Shown: positions 7,413-15,056 of the stretch, piece after piece
How positions within the stretch are numbered: the stretch's first letter is position 1
How the letters are laid out: every line of letters begins with the position of its first letter
Assembly: GCA_040755755.1 (NCBI GenBank)
Contig: JBFLZW010000073.1
Location: 1-20,704 of the forward strand
Length of the DNA: 20,704 nt
Direction of reading: 5' to 3'
DNA from: a bacterium
GTDB taxonomy: Bacteria > SZUA-182 > DTGQ01
Notes under the pieces: model-generated
The model's database searches: none
What the model saw: the letters and a program-made list of their open reading frames with translations, nothing else
Told to the model about the DNA's origin: nothing
Program-made: the position numbers and the translations under genes

Positions 7413-7976
7413 CTAGACGAGCAGGCATCTGGCCAGGGATTTGAGCAGGCAGGTAACAGGAAGACCAATGACGTTGGTATAACACCCCTCGACGCCGGTA
7501 ACAAAGTTTGCGCCCCTGTCCTGGATGCCATAGGCTCCGGCTTTGTCCATCGGCTCTTTGGTGGCAATATAGCTGTCGATCTCATCCTTGCTTAAAGCCC
7601 GGAAAGAAACCTTTGATTCGACAGACTCGAGGATTCGCTGACCGTTTACCATGTTGATAAGAGCAAGACCGGTAATGACCCTGTGAGTGCGGCCGCTCAA
7701 TTGGCCGAGCATTTCCCCGGCTTCCCGCTCGCTTTGCGGTTTCCCAAGGATTCGATCTTCGAGGACGACGATGGTATCGGCCCCGATGATAACCCCGCCG
7801 GATGCTCGACCGGCTACAGCCTCAGCTTTGAGCATGGCCCAGAGGCGTGCTTTTTCCTCCGGGGTCCCCGGCATGTCCTTCTCTTCCACATGGCTGGGAA
7901 CAGTAATGAATCTCAAACCCAAAAGGTTAAGGATTTCCCTGCGGCGCGGGGATGCCGAAGCCAGGATAAGAGGCAA
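7413..7976 (-). CDS. maf: Maf family nucleoside triphosphate pyrophosphatase
   Basis: Maf proteins are cytosolic house-cleaning enzymes that hydrolyse non-canonical or excess nucleotides (dTTP/UTP or m7GTP, depending on subfamily) to the monophosphate and pyrophosphate. The 187-residue protein has the N-terminal SASPRR motif (7-12), the catalytic GADTIVVLEDRILGKP block, LSGRTHRVITG, and DKAGAYGIQDRGANFV with the conserved late VEGCYTNVIGLP. Length is normal. No ATG fits: the start is most likely the TTG at 7976, the only codon giving the standard M-x-L-I-L-A-S beginning, and it has no strong Shine-Dalgarno. The leader from the predicted promoter is about 150 bases and contains a possible 20-codon ORF (starting near 8074), so translation may be kept low or coupled. 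Confidence 0.95.
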   Translation of the reverse strand: MPLILASASPRRREILNLLGLRFITVPSHVEEKDMPGTPEEKARLWAMLKAEAVAGRASGGVIIGADTIVVLEDRILGKPQSEREAGEMLGQLSGRTHRVITGLALINMVNGQRILESVESKVSFRALSKDEIDSYIATKEPMDKAGAYGIQDRGANFVTGVEGCYTNVIGLPVTCLLKSLARCLLV

Positions 7977-8131
7977 GTCATCGCCGAGCTTGTGCCTGAT
8001 CCGGTTTATGAGGTTAATCCGGTTGATATCGTAAGGTATTTTTATAATAGTGGTATCCCGCTCTCTGGTTTTTCATCCGGTAGTCATACCTATTGGTCTG
8101 TATGTGTCCTGCTTTGCTCTCTCAGGTGGGT

Positions 8132-8160
8132 AGTATAGATGATATGGTATCTTTTTTCAA
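8132..8160 (-). promoter_or_regulatory. probable sigma-70-type promoter for maf
   Basis: On the minus strand TTGAAA (8160-8155), 17 bases, TATACT (8137-8132); each hexamer differs from consensus by one base. It points at maf with a leader of about 150 bases. Confidence 0.55.
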
Positions 8161-8590
8161 CCTTTGCGTGCCTTGAACGGATGTTCCCCATCTTTTAAGG
8201 CAACCTGTATCCTCTCTGGAGGGACAGGTCCCCTGTGGCCGCCCCTGCAAATATTATTATGAAATATTTTTCATTTGTTAACTTTTTGTAACTTATAAAG
8301 AAATATTATTTTAACATGCAAAATTTTTCATACTTCTCTTGGAATCGAGAATAATATGGATAATTATATATCTTTTATTTAAATAATTTATATATTTATA
8401 TATTATTTATAAATAAAATTAATAAACTATCTTTAATAAAATAGATAAAGTTAACATAATATACTGGGCATATTTTAATAAATAAATAATATTATAATCA
8501 TAATTATTTATATTAACATAATATATAATTATAATTAATTAAAATAAAATCTTAGATTATATAAAATAAATATATAATATTTTTTATTGC
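8161..8590. other. gene-free region with extreme AT-rich tract
   Basis: No ORF with coding character is seen on either strand. From about 8262 to 8590 the sequence is almost entirely A and T, with many TTAATAAA, TATATAA and ATTTATA runs and very few G or C, in sharp contrast to the surrounding genes. It ends just before the possible promoter/palindrome of the large protease gene. Possible roles are DNA bending, an UP-element-like promoter enhancer, or a target for AT-binding silencing proteins; none can be shown here. Confidence 0.6.
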
Positions 8591-8615
8591 TGGTATAGTA
8601 TTTGCTTCATACTAT
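8587..8615 (+). promoter_or_regulatory. possible promoter with overlapping palindrome upstream of the protease gene
   Basis: ATAGTAT-TTGCTTC-ATACTAT (8595-8615) is a perfect inverted repeat with 7-base arms. It overlaps a weak promoter-like pair, TTGCTG (8587-8592), 17 bases, TACTAT (8610-8615). The match to consensus is poor, so the promoter call is tentative; the palindrome itself is certain. Confidence 0.3.
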
Positions 8616-8798
8616 CGAAGTTAATTAGGGAATCGATAAATGGGGCTTACAGTCCTCCTCTTGTCATAATGAAGCTATCAAAAAGGTTCTCCTTACGAAC
8701 CAGAAGAGTACTTCAGACCCTTCCAAGCTCTACGGTTGTGCATCATATAGTTGTTAGTTGTTAGTTGGAGAAATCAGATGCAGAAATGGAACCCCCAT

Positions 8799-8843
8799 GC
8801 TCAAGGTACCTCGCCTGGTAAGAACGCGAGGTTATCTCATGAG
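8799..8843 (+). promoter_or_regulatory. two-tier hairpin in the leader of the protease gene
   Basis: ACCTCGC (8808-8814) and GCGAGGT (8826-8832) form a perfect 7-bp stem with an 11-base loop. Outside it, GCTCA (8799-8803) can pair with TGAGC (8839-8843) across an asymmetric internal loop. It lies about 35 bases before the AGGAGG Shine-Dalgarno of the interrupted small ORF. I could not match it to a known riboswitch. Confidence 0.45.
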
Positions 8844-8877
8844 CCAGTCTTATAACTTTTAAACAGGAGGAATAGCT

Positions 8878-8973
8878 ATGGAGTAAAACCAAAAGATAAA
8901 GCATCTTGTGTGCCTCGTTTTATTCACCTTATTTATCTTATTATCACAATCCTTTTGCAATCCTTACTTGTAA
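8878..8973 (+). pseudogene. signal-peptide-like small ORF interrupted by a stop at codon 3
   Basis: A strong Shine-Dalgarno (AGGAGG, seven bases before the ATG at 8878) leads into ATG GAG TAA. If that TAA (8884-8886) is read through, the frame continues for 28 more sense codons to a second TAA at 8971. It encodes a basic stretch (NQKIKH) followed by a long hydrophobic segment rich in Leu, Val and Phe, ending near a cysteine. This is the layout of a Sec or lipoprotein signal peptide. One T-to-A change at 8884 would restore a lysine codon. So this is either a recently broken small secreted-peptide gene or a genuine two-codon leader ORF. It lies directly upstream of, and on the same strand as, the secreted protease gene. 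Confidence 0.5.
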
Positions 8974-9017
8974 AAGGAAATTCAGGGTTTTTAAGGGATT
9001 AAGTTAAGGAGACCAGA

Positions 9018-12000
9018 ATGAAAAGAATCAGTATAGGGATTATGGTTATCTTGTTGTCTCTGGGATTATGGGGAACAGCCCTCGCTGCCACTTCAGCCCT
9101 GGAAAGGCCGCTAGGGTATTTAGGCAAACCCGCTGACTATAATCAGACTATCAAACGCTTTGATTATCCACCATCTAAACTCAGATTTCCCTCATACTTC
9201 AACTGGGCAGATCTGGGAATGGTGACTCCGGCCAAGGACCAGGGCTACTGTGGGAGCTGCTGGGCTTTTTGTGTTGTGGGAGTTCTCGAGTCAAAGATAC
9301 TCATAGCCGGAGGATCTTCCTATGATATCTCCGAGGAGCAGCAGGTAGCGTGCGATACTGATAATTTTGGATGCTGCGGCGGCTATTTGGATACCTTACG
9401 ATTCTGGGAAACCCATAGCCCTATGCAAGAAAGTTGTACCGGCTATCCTGACTACACCACCTCATGTCCAACCTATACTACCGTATCCTGCAGTAATCTG
9501 GAAAGTAGCTGCAGTACTCTGCCCTATCACACAACGGGATTCTATACGGTAGATGCCTCCAGTATCGATCAAATCAAGTCTACCGTCACTATCGATGGAC
9601 CTGCCTGTCTGGGATTTCGTGTGCATTATGATTTCTTCACTTATTGGGCTTATGCTTCCCCGGGAGCGGTCTATACGAACACCGTGAATGACTTGAGAGG
9701 TGGCCACATGGTCCCGATCATTGGCTGGGACGATGAAAAAGGTGCCTGGCTCTGCAAGAATAGCTGGGGCGCAACAGACGGGCCAAATGGTGACGGGACG
9801 TTCTGGATTGCATATACAGGCCATGCCAATGATCTGGATTTTGGTGTAGCTAATTCACAGTTGACCACTATAGTACCAGCTCAATGTGACCATACCGAAG
9901 AGATCATTGCGCATACCTTCCTTGGAACCGGAACCGGCCAGGACTGGAATAGCGATGATAACAGCTGGCCTTATACCCTGCCCTTTACTTTCCCCTTCTT
10001 TGGCCAGACCTATACATCGGTAAATGTTTCCTCGAATGGATTCGTTGATTTTGTCACCCCCAGTGGGGATTTTACTCCTTCTGAAGCAGAGCTGATTAAC
10101 AACGTCCGGATCGCCCCGCTTTGGGCTGACCTGGACACACGGCCTGGCGATATCTATATTCATCAGCCTACACCCGATTCTGTCTGCATCCGATGGGAAG
10201 GTTGTGAATGGGGTTACAGCAGCTCCTCCATAAACGTCGAGCTGATCCTGTATCAGGACGGTCGCATTCAGTTCAACTATGGGAGTGGAAATTCAATGTA
10301 CAGGACTCCCCTTATCGGCATATCGGGCGGAGATGGGGTCCATTATTGTCTCTCGACCTATAATGGCAACACCGTCCTCACCGATGCCGATTCCGTTCTG
10401 TACACGCCGGGCACCCCACCCCCACCAGAAGAAGCTGAATGGACCTTCATGGTTTACCTCGATGGAGACAATAATTTAGAGCAATTCGGGATAGCCGACT
10501 TTTTGGAAATGGCGAGTGTCGGGAGCAGCTCGGCAATCAATATCCTTGTCCAGTTTGACCGGATAGGGGAATATGATTCCAGTTATGATGACTGGACTAC
10601 CTGCAAACGATACCGGCTGACACCAGGCATGACACCAACCGCTGCCAATGCTCTCCAGGACCTCGGAGAAGTCGATATGGGAGATTTAGGGACTCTGAGA
10701 GATTTCATTGATTGGGGTATAGCTAATTATCCTGCCAGCCAGTATGCTCTGATTCTCTGGAATCATGGAGGCGGATGGCGTGAAAGAGAATTGGCCCTTA
10801 AGGCTTCCCTCAAAGCGGCGAGAACAGAACGTGAGCGGGCTAAGATAAAGAAGATGCTCCTGAAGCTTGAGGAAGAGAAGAAGGCTCATCCTGCGTATAA
10901 GGCAGTGTGCTGGGACGATACCGACGGGGGCGTCTTGTATACCCAGGAACTCCGTGAAGCTCTCGATGCAGCCAGTGGCGATATGAACCTGCTCGGTTTC
11001 GATGCCTGTCTGATGTCGATGATCGAGGTCGCCTACGAGGTAAAGGATACCGGAGTAAGTGTCATGGTCGGCTCCGAGGAAACCGAGCCGGGAACTGGCT
11101 GGCCTTATGACACCATCCTTTCTGATCTGGCTGGTAATCCTGCCTGGGATGCATCGGCTCTTGGCATTTCCATCGTTGACCGTTATTATGAGTCCTATGG
11201 TAATGATATGACGATGGCAGCAATCGATATAGCTCACCTCGATAGCCTGGCTGGCCTTGTCAGCTCATTAGCGGATACCATGATGGCTTCCTGGGCTACT
11301 GACCAGCAGGCAGTGAAAGACGCCGCTCAACTGGTAAAGGACGAGATCGATCAGACGGTGATTGACGAACATCATGGCTCATCCTGGCCAGGTGCTCATG
11401 GTCTGGCCATTTACTTCCCGCAATACGAGGGTGATTTTGATCCTGACTATAATGGCTCAAATATCAATTTTGCCGCAGACACCTTGTGGGAAGAATTTCT
11501 GGCTGATTTTTATGCCTCAATGTCAGGGTCATGGATTGCCTTAGCCCGGTCGGGCGCCCAAGAGTTTTACTATCCTCAACACATTGATCTGTACGACTTC
11601 TGTGAAAACCTGGTGTCATGGACGGAACCTGAATGCGGCCATACCGAAGCTATCCTGCCGCACACCTTCCTTGGCAATGGAACCGGCCAGGGCTGGAATG
11701 CTGATGATATGAGTTGGTCTTATACTTTGCCCTTTGCTTTCCCCTTCTATGGCGTGAGCTATACTACGGTCAATGTCTGCTCGAATGGATTCCTCGATTT
11801 TGCAAGCTCCTCTGCTGATTATACTAATTCCACAGAAGAGCTGATCAGCAACGTGCGAATCGCCCCGCTGTGGACAGACATAGTAACAACTGGCGATATT
11901 TATATTCACCAGCCGTCAGCCGATTCGGTCTGCATTCGCTGGGAAGGCGTGGAATATACAGACGGTGGCTCTATCAATGTTGAAGTGATCCTGTATGCTG

Positions 12001-13205
12001 ATGGCCGGATTAAGTTCAATTACGGAAGTGGAAACACGAGCATAGCCGGCTGGACTGGTTCACCTACTATCGGGATATCCGCCGGGGATGGAAGCCATTA
12101 TTGTCTCTCAATCCATAACGGCAACACAGAGCTCACCGATGCTGACTCCATTCTCTACACACCGGGAATTCCTCCGTCGCCGGTTGCAACCGATATCTTC
12201 TGGTACAAATCCGGTCATGCGCCTGACAGTTTGTGGGTGGCCAATGGTGATGGGACGTTTACCAATGTCGCGCAGCAAATCTATTTGACCTATAATCCGC
12301 CGTTCACGGGTGACTTTAACGGCGATGGTCTCACGGATATTTTCTGGTATCGGCCTGGTAATGACAGTGATTATATCTATTTTGCCAATGGTGACGGGAC
12401 ATTCTCTCCTCCTCCCGTCGAGGATCTCTTTATCGATGGAACCTACCAACCGCTCACGGGAGATTTTAACAGTGACGGCAAAACGGATATCTTCTGGTAT
12501 TGTCCCGGCGAAGGTGCCGATTTTGTATTTTTATCCAATGGCGATGGGACATTTGCCACGATTCCACTCTTTGTCGATGGCGACTATCAGCCACTGGCGG
12601 GTGATTATGATGGTGACGGCGATACCGACGTCTTCTTCTTCAAGCCTGGCACCGGAAGCGACTGGCTATTCTCGTCCAATGGCGATGGAACGTTTACCAG
12701 GATCTGGCAGGATATGGATGAATTTAACTGCAGAACCGCCGTCGGAGATTATAATGGCGACGGAAAAGCCGATATCTTCTTCTACGGGCTTGGCAGTGTA
12801 GCTGACTGGCTGTGGACATCCAATGGGGATGCCACCTTTACCGTGACTTCTCCTGTATCCATTGGCGAAAATTATCGTCCTCTCGCCGGAGATTTTAACG
12901 GCGATGGCAAGGCCGATATCTTCCTGTATCAACAAGATGGTACCGTGGCCGCTATACTGCTGATGTCCAATGGCGATGGAACCTTCACTGCCCACTCGCA
13001 AACGGTGGGTGGCAACTATCAGCGGATCCTGGGAGATTTCAATGCTGACGGCATGGCCGATATCTTCTGGTATCAGGCTGGTACCGGAGCCGATGAGCTG
13101 TGGCTGTCCAATGGGGATGGAACCTTCACCAGCAGCCCGCAGACGGTAGACGGCAATTATCGGCCACTGACGGGAGAGTTTGCCAACAGTTTACCTCCAA
13201 TGTAA
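9018..13205 (+). CDS. secreted multidomain double cysteine protease (papain C1A + clostripain C11) with FG-GAP propeller
   Basis: A 1395-residue exported protein. Residues 1-23 are a Sec signal peptide (cleavage near ALA-AT). Residues about 50-285 are a papain-like C1A domain: oxyanion Q75, catalytic C81 in CGSCWAF, H230 in GGHMVPIIGWD and N248 in KNSWG; the propeptide is very short. Residues 290-465 and 873-1050 are two copies of a beta-sandwich, nidogen-like domain (FPFFGQTY...SNGF...IAPLWADLD; 39 of the first 54 positions identical). Between them, 475-865 is a clostripain-like C11 domain with H583 in NHGGGW and C664 in FDACLM. Residues 1057-1390 hold seven FG-GAP repeats with DxNxDG calcium loops, probably a seven-bladed propeller for adhesion or substrate binding. 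The ATG follows AAGGAG by six bases, and a strong terminator follows. It probably digests external protein; no dedicated secretion-sorting tag is seen. Confidence 0.92.
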   Translation: MKRISIGIMVILLSLGLWGTALAATSALERPLGYLGKPADYNQTIKRFDYPPSKLRFPSYFNWADLGMVTPAKDQGYCGSCWAFCVVGVLESKILIAGGSSYDISEEQQVACDTDNFGCCGGYLDTLRFWETHSPMQESCTGYPDYTTSCPTYTTVSCSNLESSCSTLPYHTTGFYTVDASSIDQIKSTVTIDGPACLGFRVHYDFFTYWAYASPGAVYTNTVNDLRGGHMVPIIGWDDEKGAWLCKNSWGATDGPNGDGTFWIAYTGHANDLDFGVANSQLTTIVPAQCDHTEEIIAHTFLGTGTGQDWNSDDNSWPYTLPFTFPFFGQTYTSVNVSSNGFVDFVTPSGDFTPSEAELINNVRIAPLWADLDTRPGDIYIHQPTPDSVCIRWEGCEWGYSSSSINVELILYQDGRIQFNYGSGNSMYRTPLIGISGGDGVHYCLSTYNGNTVLTDADSVLYTPGTPPPPEEAEWTFMVYLDGDNNLEQFGIADFLEMASVGSSSAINILVQFDRIGEYDSSYDDWTTCKRYRLTPGMTPTAANALQDLGEVDMGDLGTLRDFIDWGIANYPASQYALILWNHGGGWRERELALKASLKAARTERERAKIKKMLLKLEEEKKAHPAYKAVCWDDTDGGVLYTQELREALDAASGDMNLLGFDACLMSMIEVAYEVKDTGVSVMVGSEETEPGTGWPYDTILSDLAGNPAWDASALGISIVDRYYESYGNDMTMAAIDIAHLDSLAGLVSSLADTMMASWATDQQAVKDAAQLVKDEIDQTVIDEHHGSSWPGAHGLAIYFPQYEGDFDPDYNGSNINFAADTLWEEFLADFYASMSGSWIALARSGAQEFYYPQHIDLYDFCENLVSWTEPECGHTEAILPHTFLGNGTGQGWNADDMSWSYTLPFAFPFYGVSYTTVNVCSNGFLDFASSSADYTNSTEELISNVRIAPLWTDIVTTGDIYIHQPSADSVCIRWEGVEYTDGGSINVEVILYADGRIKFNYGSGNTSIAGWTGSPTIGISAGDGSHYCLSIHNGNTELTDADSILYTPGIPPSPVATDIFWYKSGHAPDSLWVANGDGTFTNVAQQIYLTYNPPFTGDFNGDGLTDIFWYRPGNDSDYIYFANGDGTFSPPPVEDLFIDGTYQPLTGDFNSDGKTDIFWYCPGEGADFVFLSNGDGTFATIPLFVDGDYQPLAGDYDGDGDTDVFFFKPGTGSDWLFSSNGDGTFTRIWQDMDEFNCRTAVGDYNGDGKADIFFYGLGSVADWLWTSNGDATFTVTSPVSIGENYRPLAGDFNGDGKADIFLYQQDGTVAAILLMSNGDGTFTAHSQTVGGNYQRILGDFNADGMADIFWYQAGTGADELWLSNGDGTFTSSPQTVDGNYRPLTGEFANSLPPM

Positions 13206-13262
13206 GGATTAGCGGAAAAGAGACATTTCAGCATCTCGACTAAACATTGGAGTGCTTATTGC

Positions 13263-13306
13263 AACGTACCCAATTGACTCATGTCAATTGGGTACGTTTT
13301 TATTTT
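13263..13306 (+). terminator. rho-independent terminator of the protease gene
   Basis: AACGTACCCAATTGAC and its exact reverse complement form a 16-bp stem with a TCAT loop, followed by a T-rich run (tttttatttt). It lies 58 bases after the protease stop codon. Confidence 0.93.
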
Positions 13307-13406
13307 GACATTGCCGGGTTAATTATCTCGCCCCAAAACCTGAATCCGGCGAACAAGTCAGCCGATAAGAACATAAAGGTGGAAAGTTTATCGATTCAGC
13401 TTTTTA

Positions 13407-13436
13407 TTGACAATGGCAAATTTACTGAATTATAAT
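13407..13436 (+). promoter_or_regulatory. consensus sigma-70-type promoter for the TPR gene
   Basis: TTGACA (13407-13412), 18 bases, TATAAT (13431-13436); both hexamers are perfect. The expected start is near 13443, about 54 bases before the ATG. Confidence 0.8.
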
Positions 13437-13496
13437 GCATTATCAATTTAACCATTTTTCAACCCTTCAAACCTCTTATTTGGTAGGAATATTGCC

Positions 13497-14381
13497 ATGT
13501 TGAACAAAAAGATTGTTATTCCTGCTCTCCTCCTGGCTGTTTTAACAATTTCCTCGGTTAGTCTGGCTGATGATACAATCAATGCTGACAATCCGGCCAG
13601 CCGGTATTTTCAGAACGGAATTTCCCTGTTCGATCAGGGAGATTACGACCAGGCACTGCCAGCTTTTCAGAAAGCAACACAGGAAGATCCAAACTACGCC
13701 GAAGGCTATTATAACCAGGGAATTATCTATGACCTCCAGGGCAGGTTCACTGAAGCTATCGAGGCATATCAAAAAGTTATCCGGCTTGACCCTGAAGTCG
13801 GCACCGTGCTCAGGAATCTGGCGCAGGATTGTTACGTGACGGGAAGATTACGGGAAGCCATGGATTACATCAAACTGGCCGAATCCCTGGGCCAGCCTGT
13901 TGATAAGGAGTTCTATAACCAGATATGGGCCGAGTATAAGGGCCTCAAGTCCAGGCAGACAGGCGGCAAGACTGCTCCAGCGAGCGGGAAGGGGCGGATT
14001 GAAGGCCGGACCGCAGGCATCTCCCATGCGGAGTCCCCGGAGGACAGGGAACTGGAAAAGGTCCAGCGGGATATTGAACTCGACATTATCAGTCTGGAAA
14101 AGGAGCTCGGTCAACAGGAGACAGGAAAATCGGGGGAGCTTATCAACCTGGGAATCAAGTACCGTCAGAAGGGGGAGATTGACAAATCCATCGACGTTCT
14201 GACCAGGGCTCTTTCCCTCAGCACCGCCAAGATGATGATTTATGCCGAGCTTGGGCTGTGCTACTATTTTAAGGACCGCAAAGACCTTTTCGTGCAGAAT
14301 TTCGGGCAGGCTAAAAGAAGCGGCTTCAAGCCTTCCCGATCTTTGAACGATCTTTATCTGCAATGTCTGGCCCGGAAGTAG
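13497..14381 (+). CDS. exported tetratricopeptide repeat (TPR) protein
   Basis: TPR proteins are protein-protein interaction scaffolds. This 294-residue protein has an N-terminal Sec signal (hydrophobic residues 6-20, likely cleavage after SLA-24), so it should be periplasmic or surface-exposed. At least three TPR units run from about 34 to 135 (YFQNGISLFDQGDYDQALPAF, then AEGYYNQGIIYDLQGRFTEA, then LRNLAQDCYVTGRLREAM). A charged linker with predicted helix follows (about 150-205), then one or two more TPR-like units (210-285). AGGA precedes the ATG by eight bases. It has its own consensus promoter after the protease terminator, so it is a separate unit. Its last 56 bases overlap the tail of the convergent HAD gene. 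The specific partner is unknown. Confidence 0.85.
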   Translation: MLNKKIVIPALLLAVLTISSVSLADDTINADNPASRYFQNGISLFDQGDYDQALPAFQKATQEDPNYAEGYYNQGIIYDLQGRFTEAIEAYQKVIRLDPEVGTVLRNLAQDCYVTGRLREAMDYIKLAESLGQPVDKEFYNQIWAEYKGLKSRQTGGKTAPASGKGRIEGRTAGISHAESPEDRELEKVQRDIELDIISLEKELGQQETGKSGELINLGIKYRQKGEIDKSIDVLTRALSLSTAKMMIYAELGLCYYFKDRKDLFVQNFGQAKRSGFKPSRSLNDLYLQCLARK

Positions 14382-15048
14382 TTTTTTCATCTTTCGCTGC
14401 CTGGCCGAAAAGTAATTCTCGTACTTCCTGCACGGAATCAAGAATCACATCCGCCTGCTGAAGATACTCGCGGGGCAGGGAAGTGGTTACGGCTATGCAG
14501 AGCAGTCCTGCTCCCTTGGCCGCCTGAATGCCATAGGGAGCGTTTTCGATAACCAGCGCCTCATGGGGCCTGATATTCAGCTTCTCAAGCGCTGCAAGAT
14601 AGGGGTCAGGGGCTGGTTTTCCCCGTCTGACCCTGTCGCCAGTGATGATAACCTCAAAAAGGCTGCTCAACCGGGCAGGGAGGATGGAATCCACCTCATT
14701 TTGAGATGTCCCGGTAACCAGGGCCAGCCGGTATCCCCGCTTTTTGATCTCCTGAATTAAATCCTCAACCCCGGAAAACAGGCTTGGAGAGGCGATCTTT
14801 TTAAACAGGCTCTCCTTTTGCTGTACAAGATGCTGCTTTTCCTCCAGAGGCAATTGTTTCCCGTACTTGGCCAGCAGCTCTGACAGGGTTACCATGCCCG
14901 GCTCTCCCTCCCGCGCATAGATCTCGAGTTTATCGACCTGAATGCCGATTGACCGAAGGATCTCCTGCCAGGCTCGGAAGTGGTCTGGCATGGTATGGAC
15001 AATAACCCCGTCCATATCAAATAGCACGGCTCTGCGCTCTTGAAGCAC
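14326..15048 (-). CDS. HAD superfamily phosphatase, beta-phosphoglucomutase-like
   Basis: Predicted cytosolic phosphatase or phosphomutase of HAD subfamily IA. With the start used here (240 residues) the nucleophile motif is LFDMDGVIVH (D11, D13), followed by MPDHFRAW. Motif II is LVTGTS, motif III lysine is in RRGKPAPDPYL, and motif IV-like VIENAPYGIQAAKGAG matches beta-phosphoglucomutase and related sugar-phosphate phosphatases. The substrate cannot be assigned. I chose the GTG at 15048 instead of an in-frame GTG at 15114. It is preceded by AGGAG with a five-base spacer, gives the usual short N-terminus, and sits 8 bases after the ATPase stop rather than overlapping it. The gene is therefore co-transcribed with the ATPase. 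The last 25 residues are non-conserved and overlap the convergent TPR gene. Confidence 0.88.
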   Translation of the reverse strand: MLQERRAVLFDMDGVIVHTMPDHFRAWQEILRSIGIQVDKLEIYAREGEPGMVTLSELLAKYGKQLPLEEKQHLVQQKESLFKKIASPSLFSGVEDLIQEIKKRGYRLALVTGTSQNEVDSILPARLSSLFEVIITGDRVRRGKPAPDPYLAALEKLNIRPHEALVIENAPYGIQAAKGAGLLCIAVTTSLPREYLQQADVILDSVQEVRELLFGQAAKDEKTTSGPDIADKDRSKIGKA

Positions 15049-15056
15049 CGCTTCTC

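Noticed and set aside
7683-8138. 151-codon plus-strand ORF
   Set aside because: It is antisense to maf and its promoter region, with no motif.
13247-13435. 62-codon ORF between the protease and TPR genes
   Set aside because: It runs through the terminator hairpin and the consensus promoter of the TPR gene and has no ribosome-binding site.
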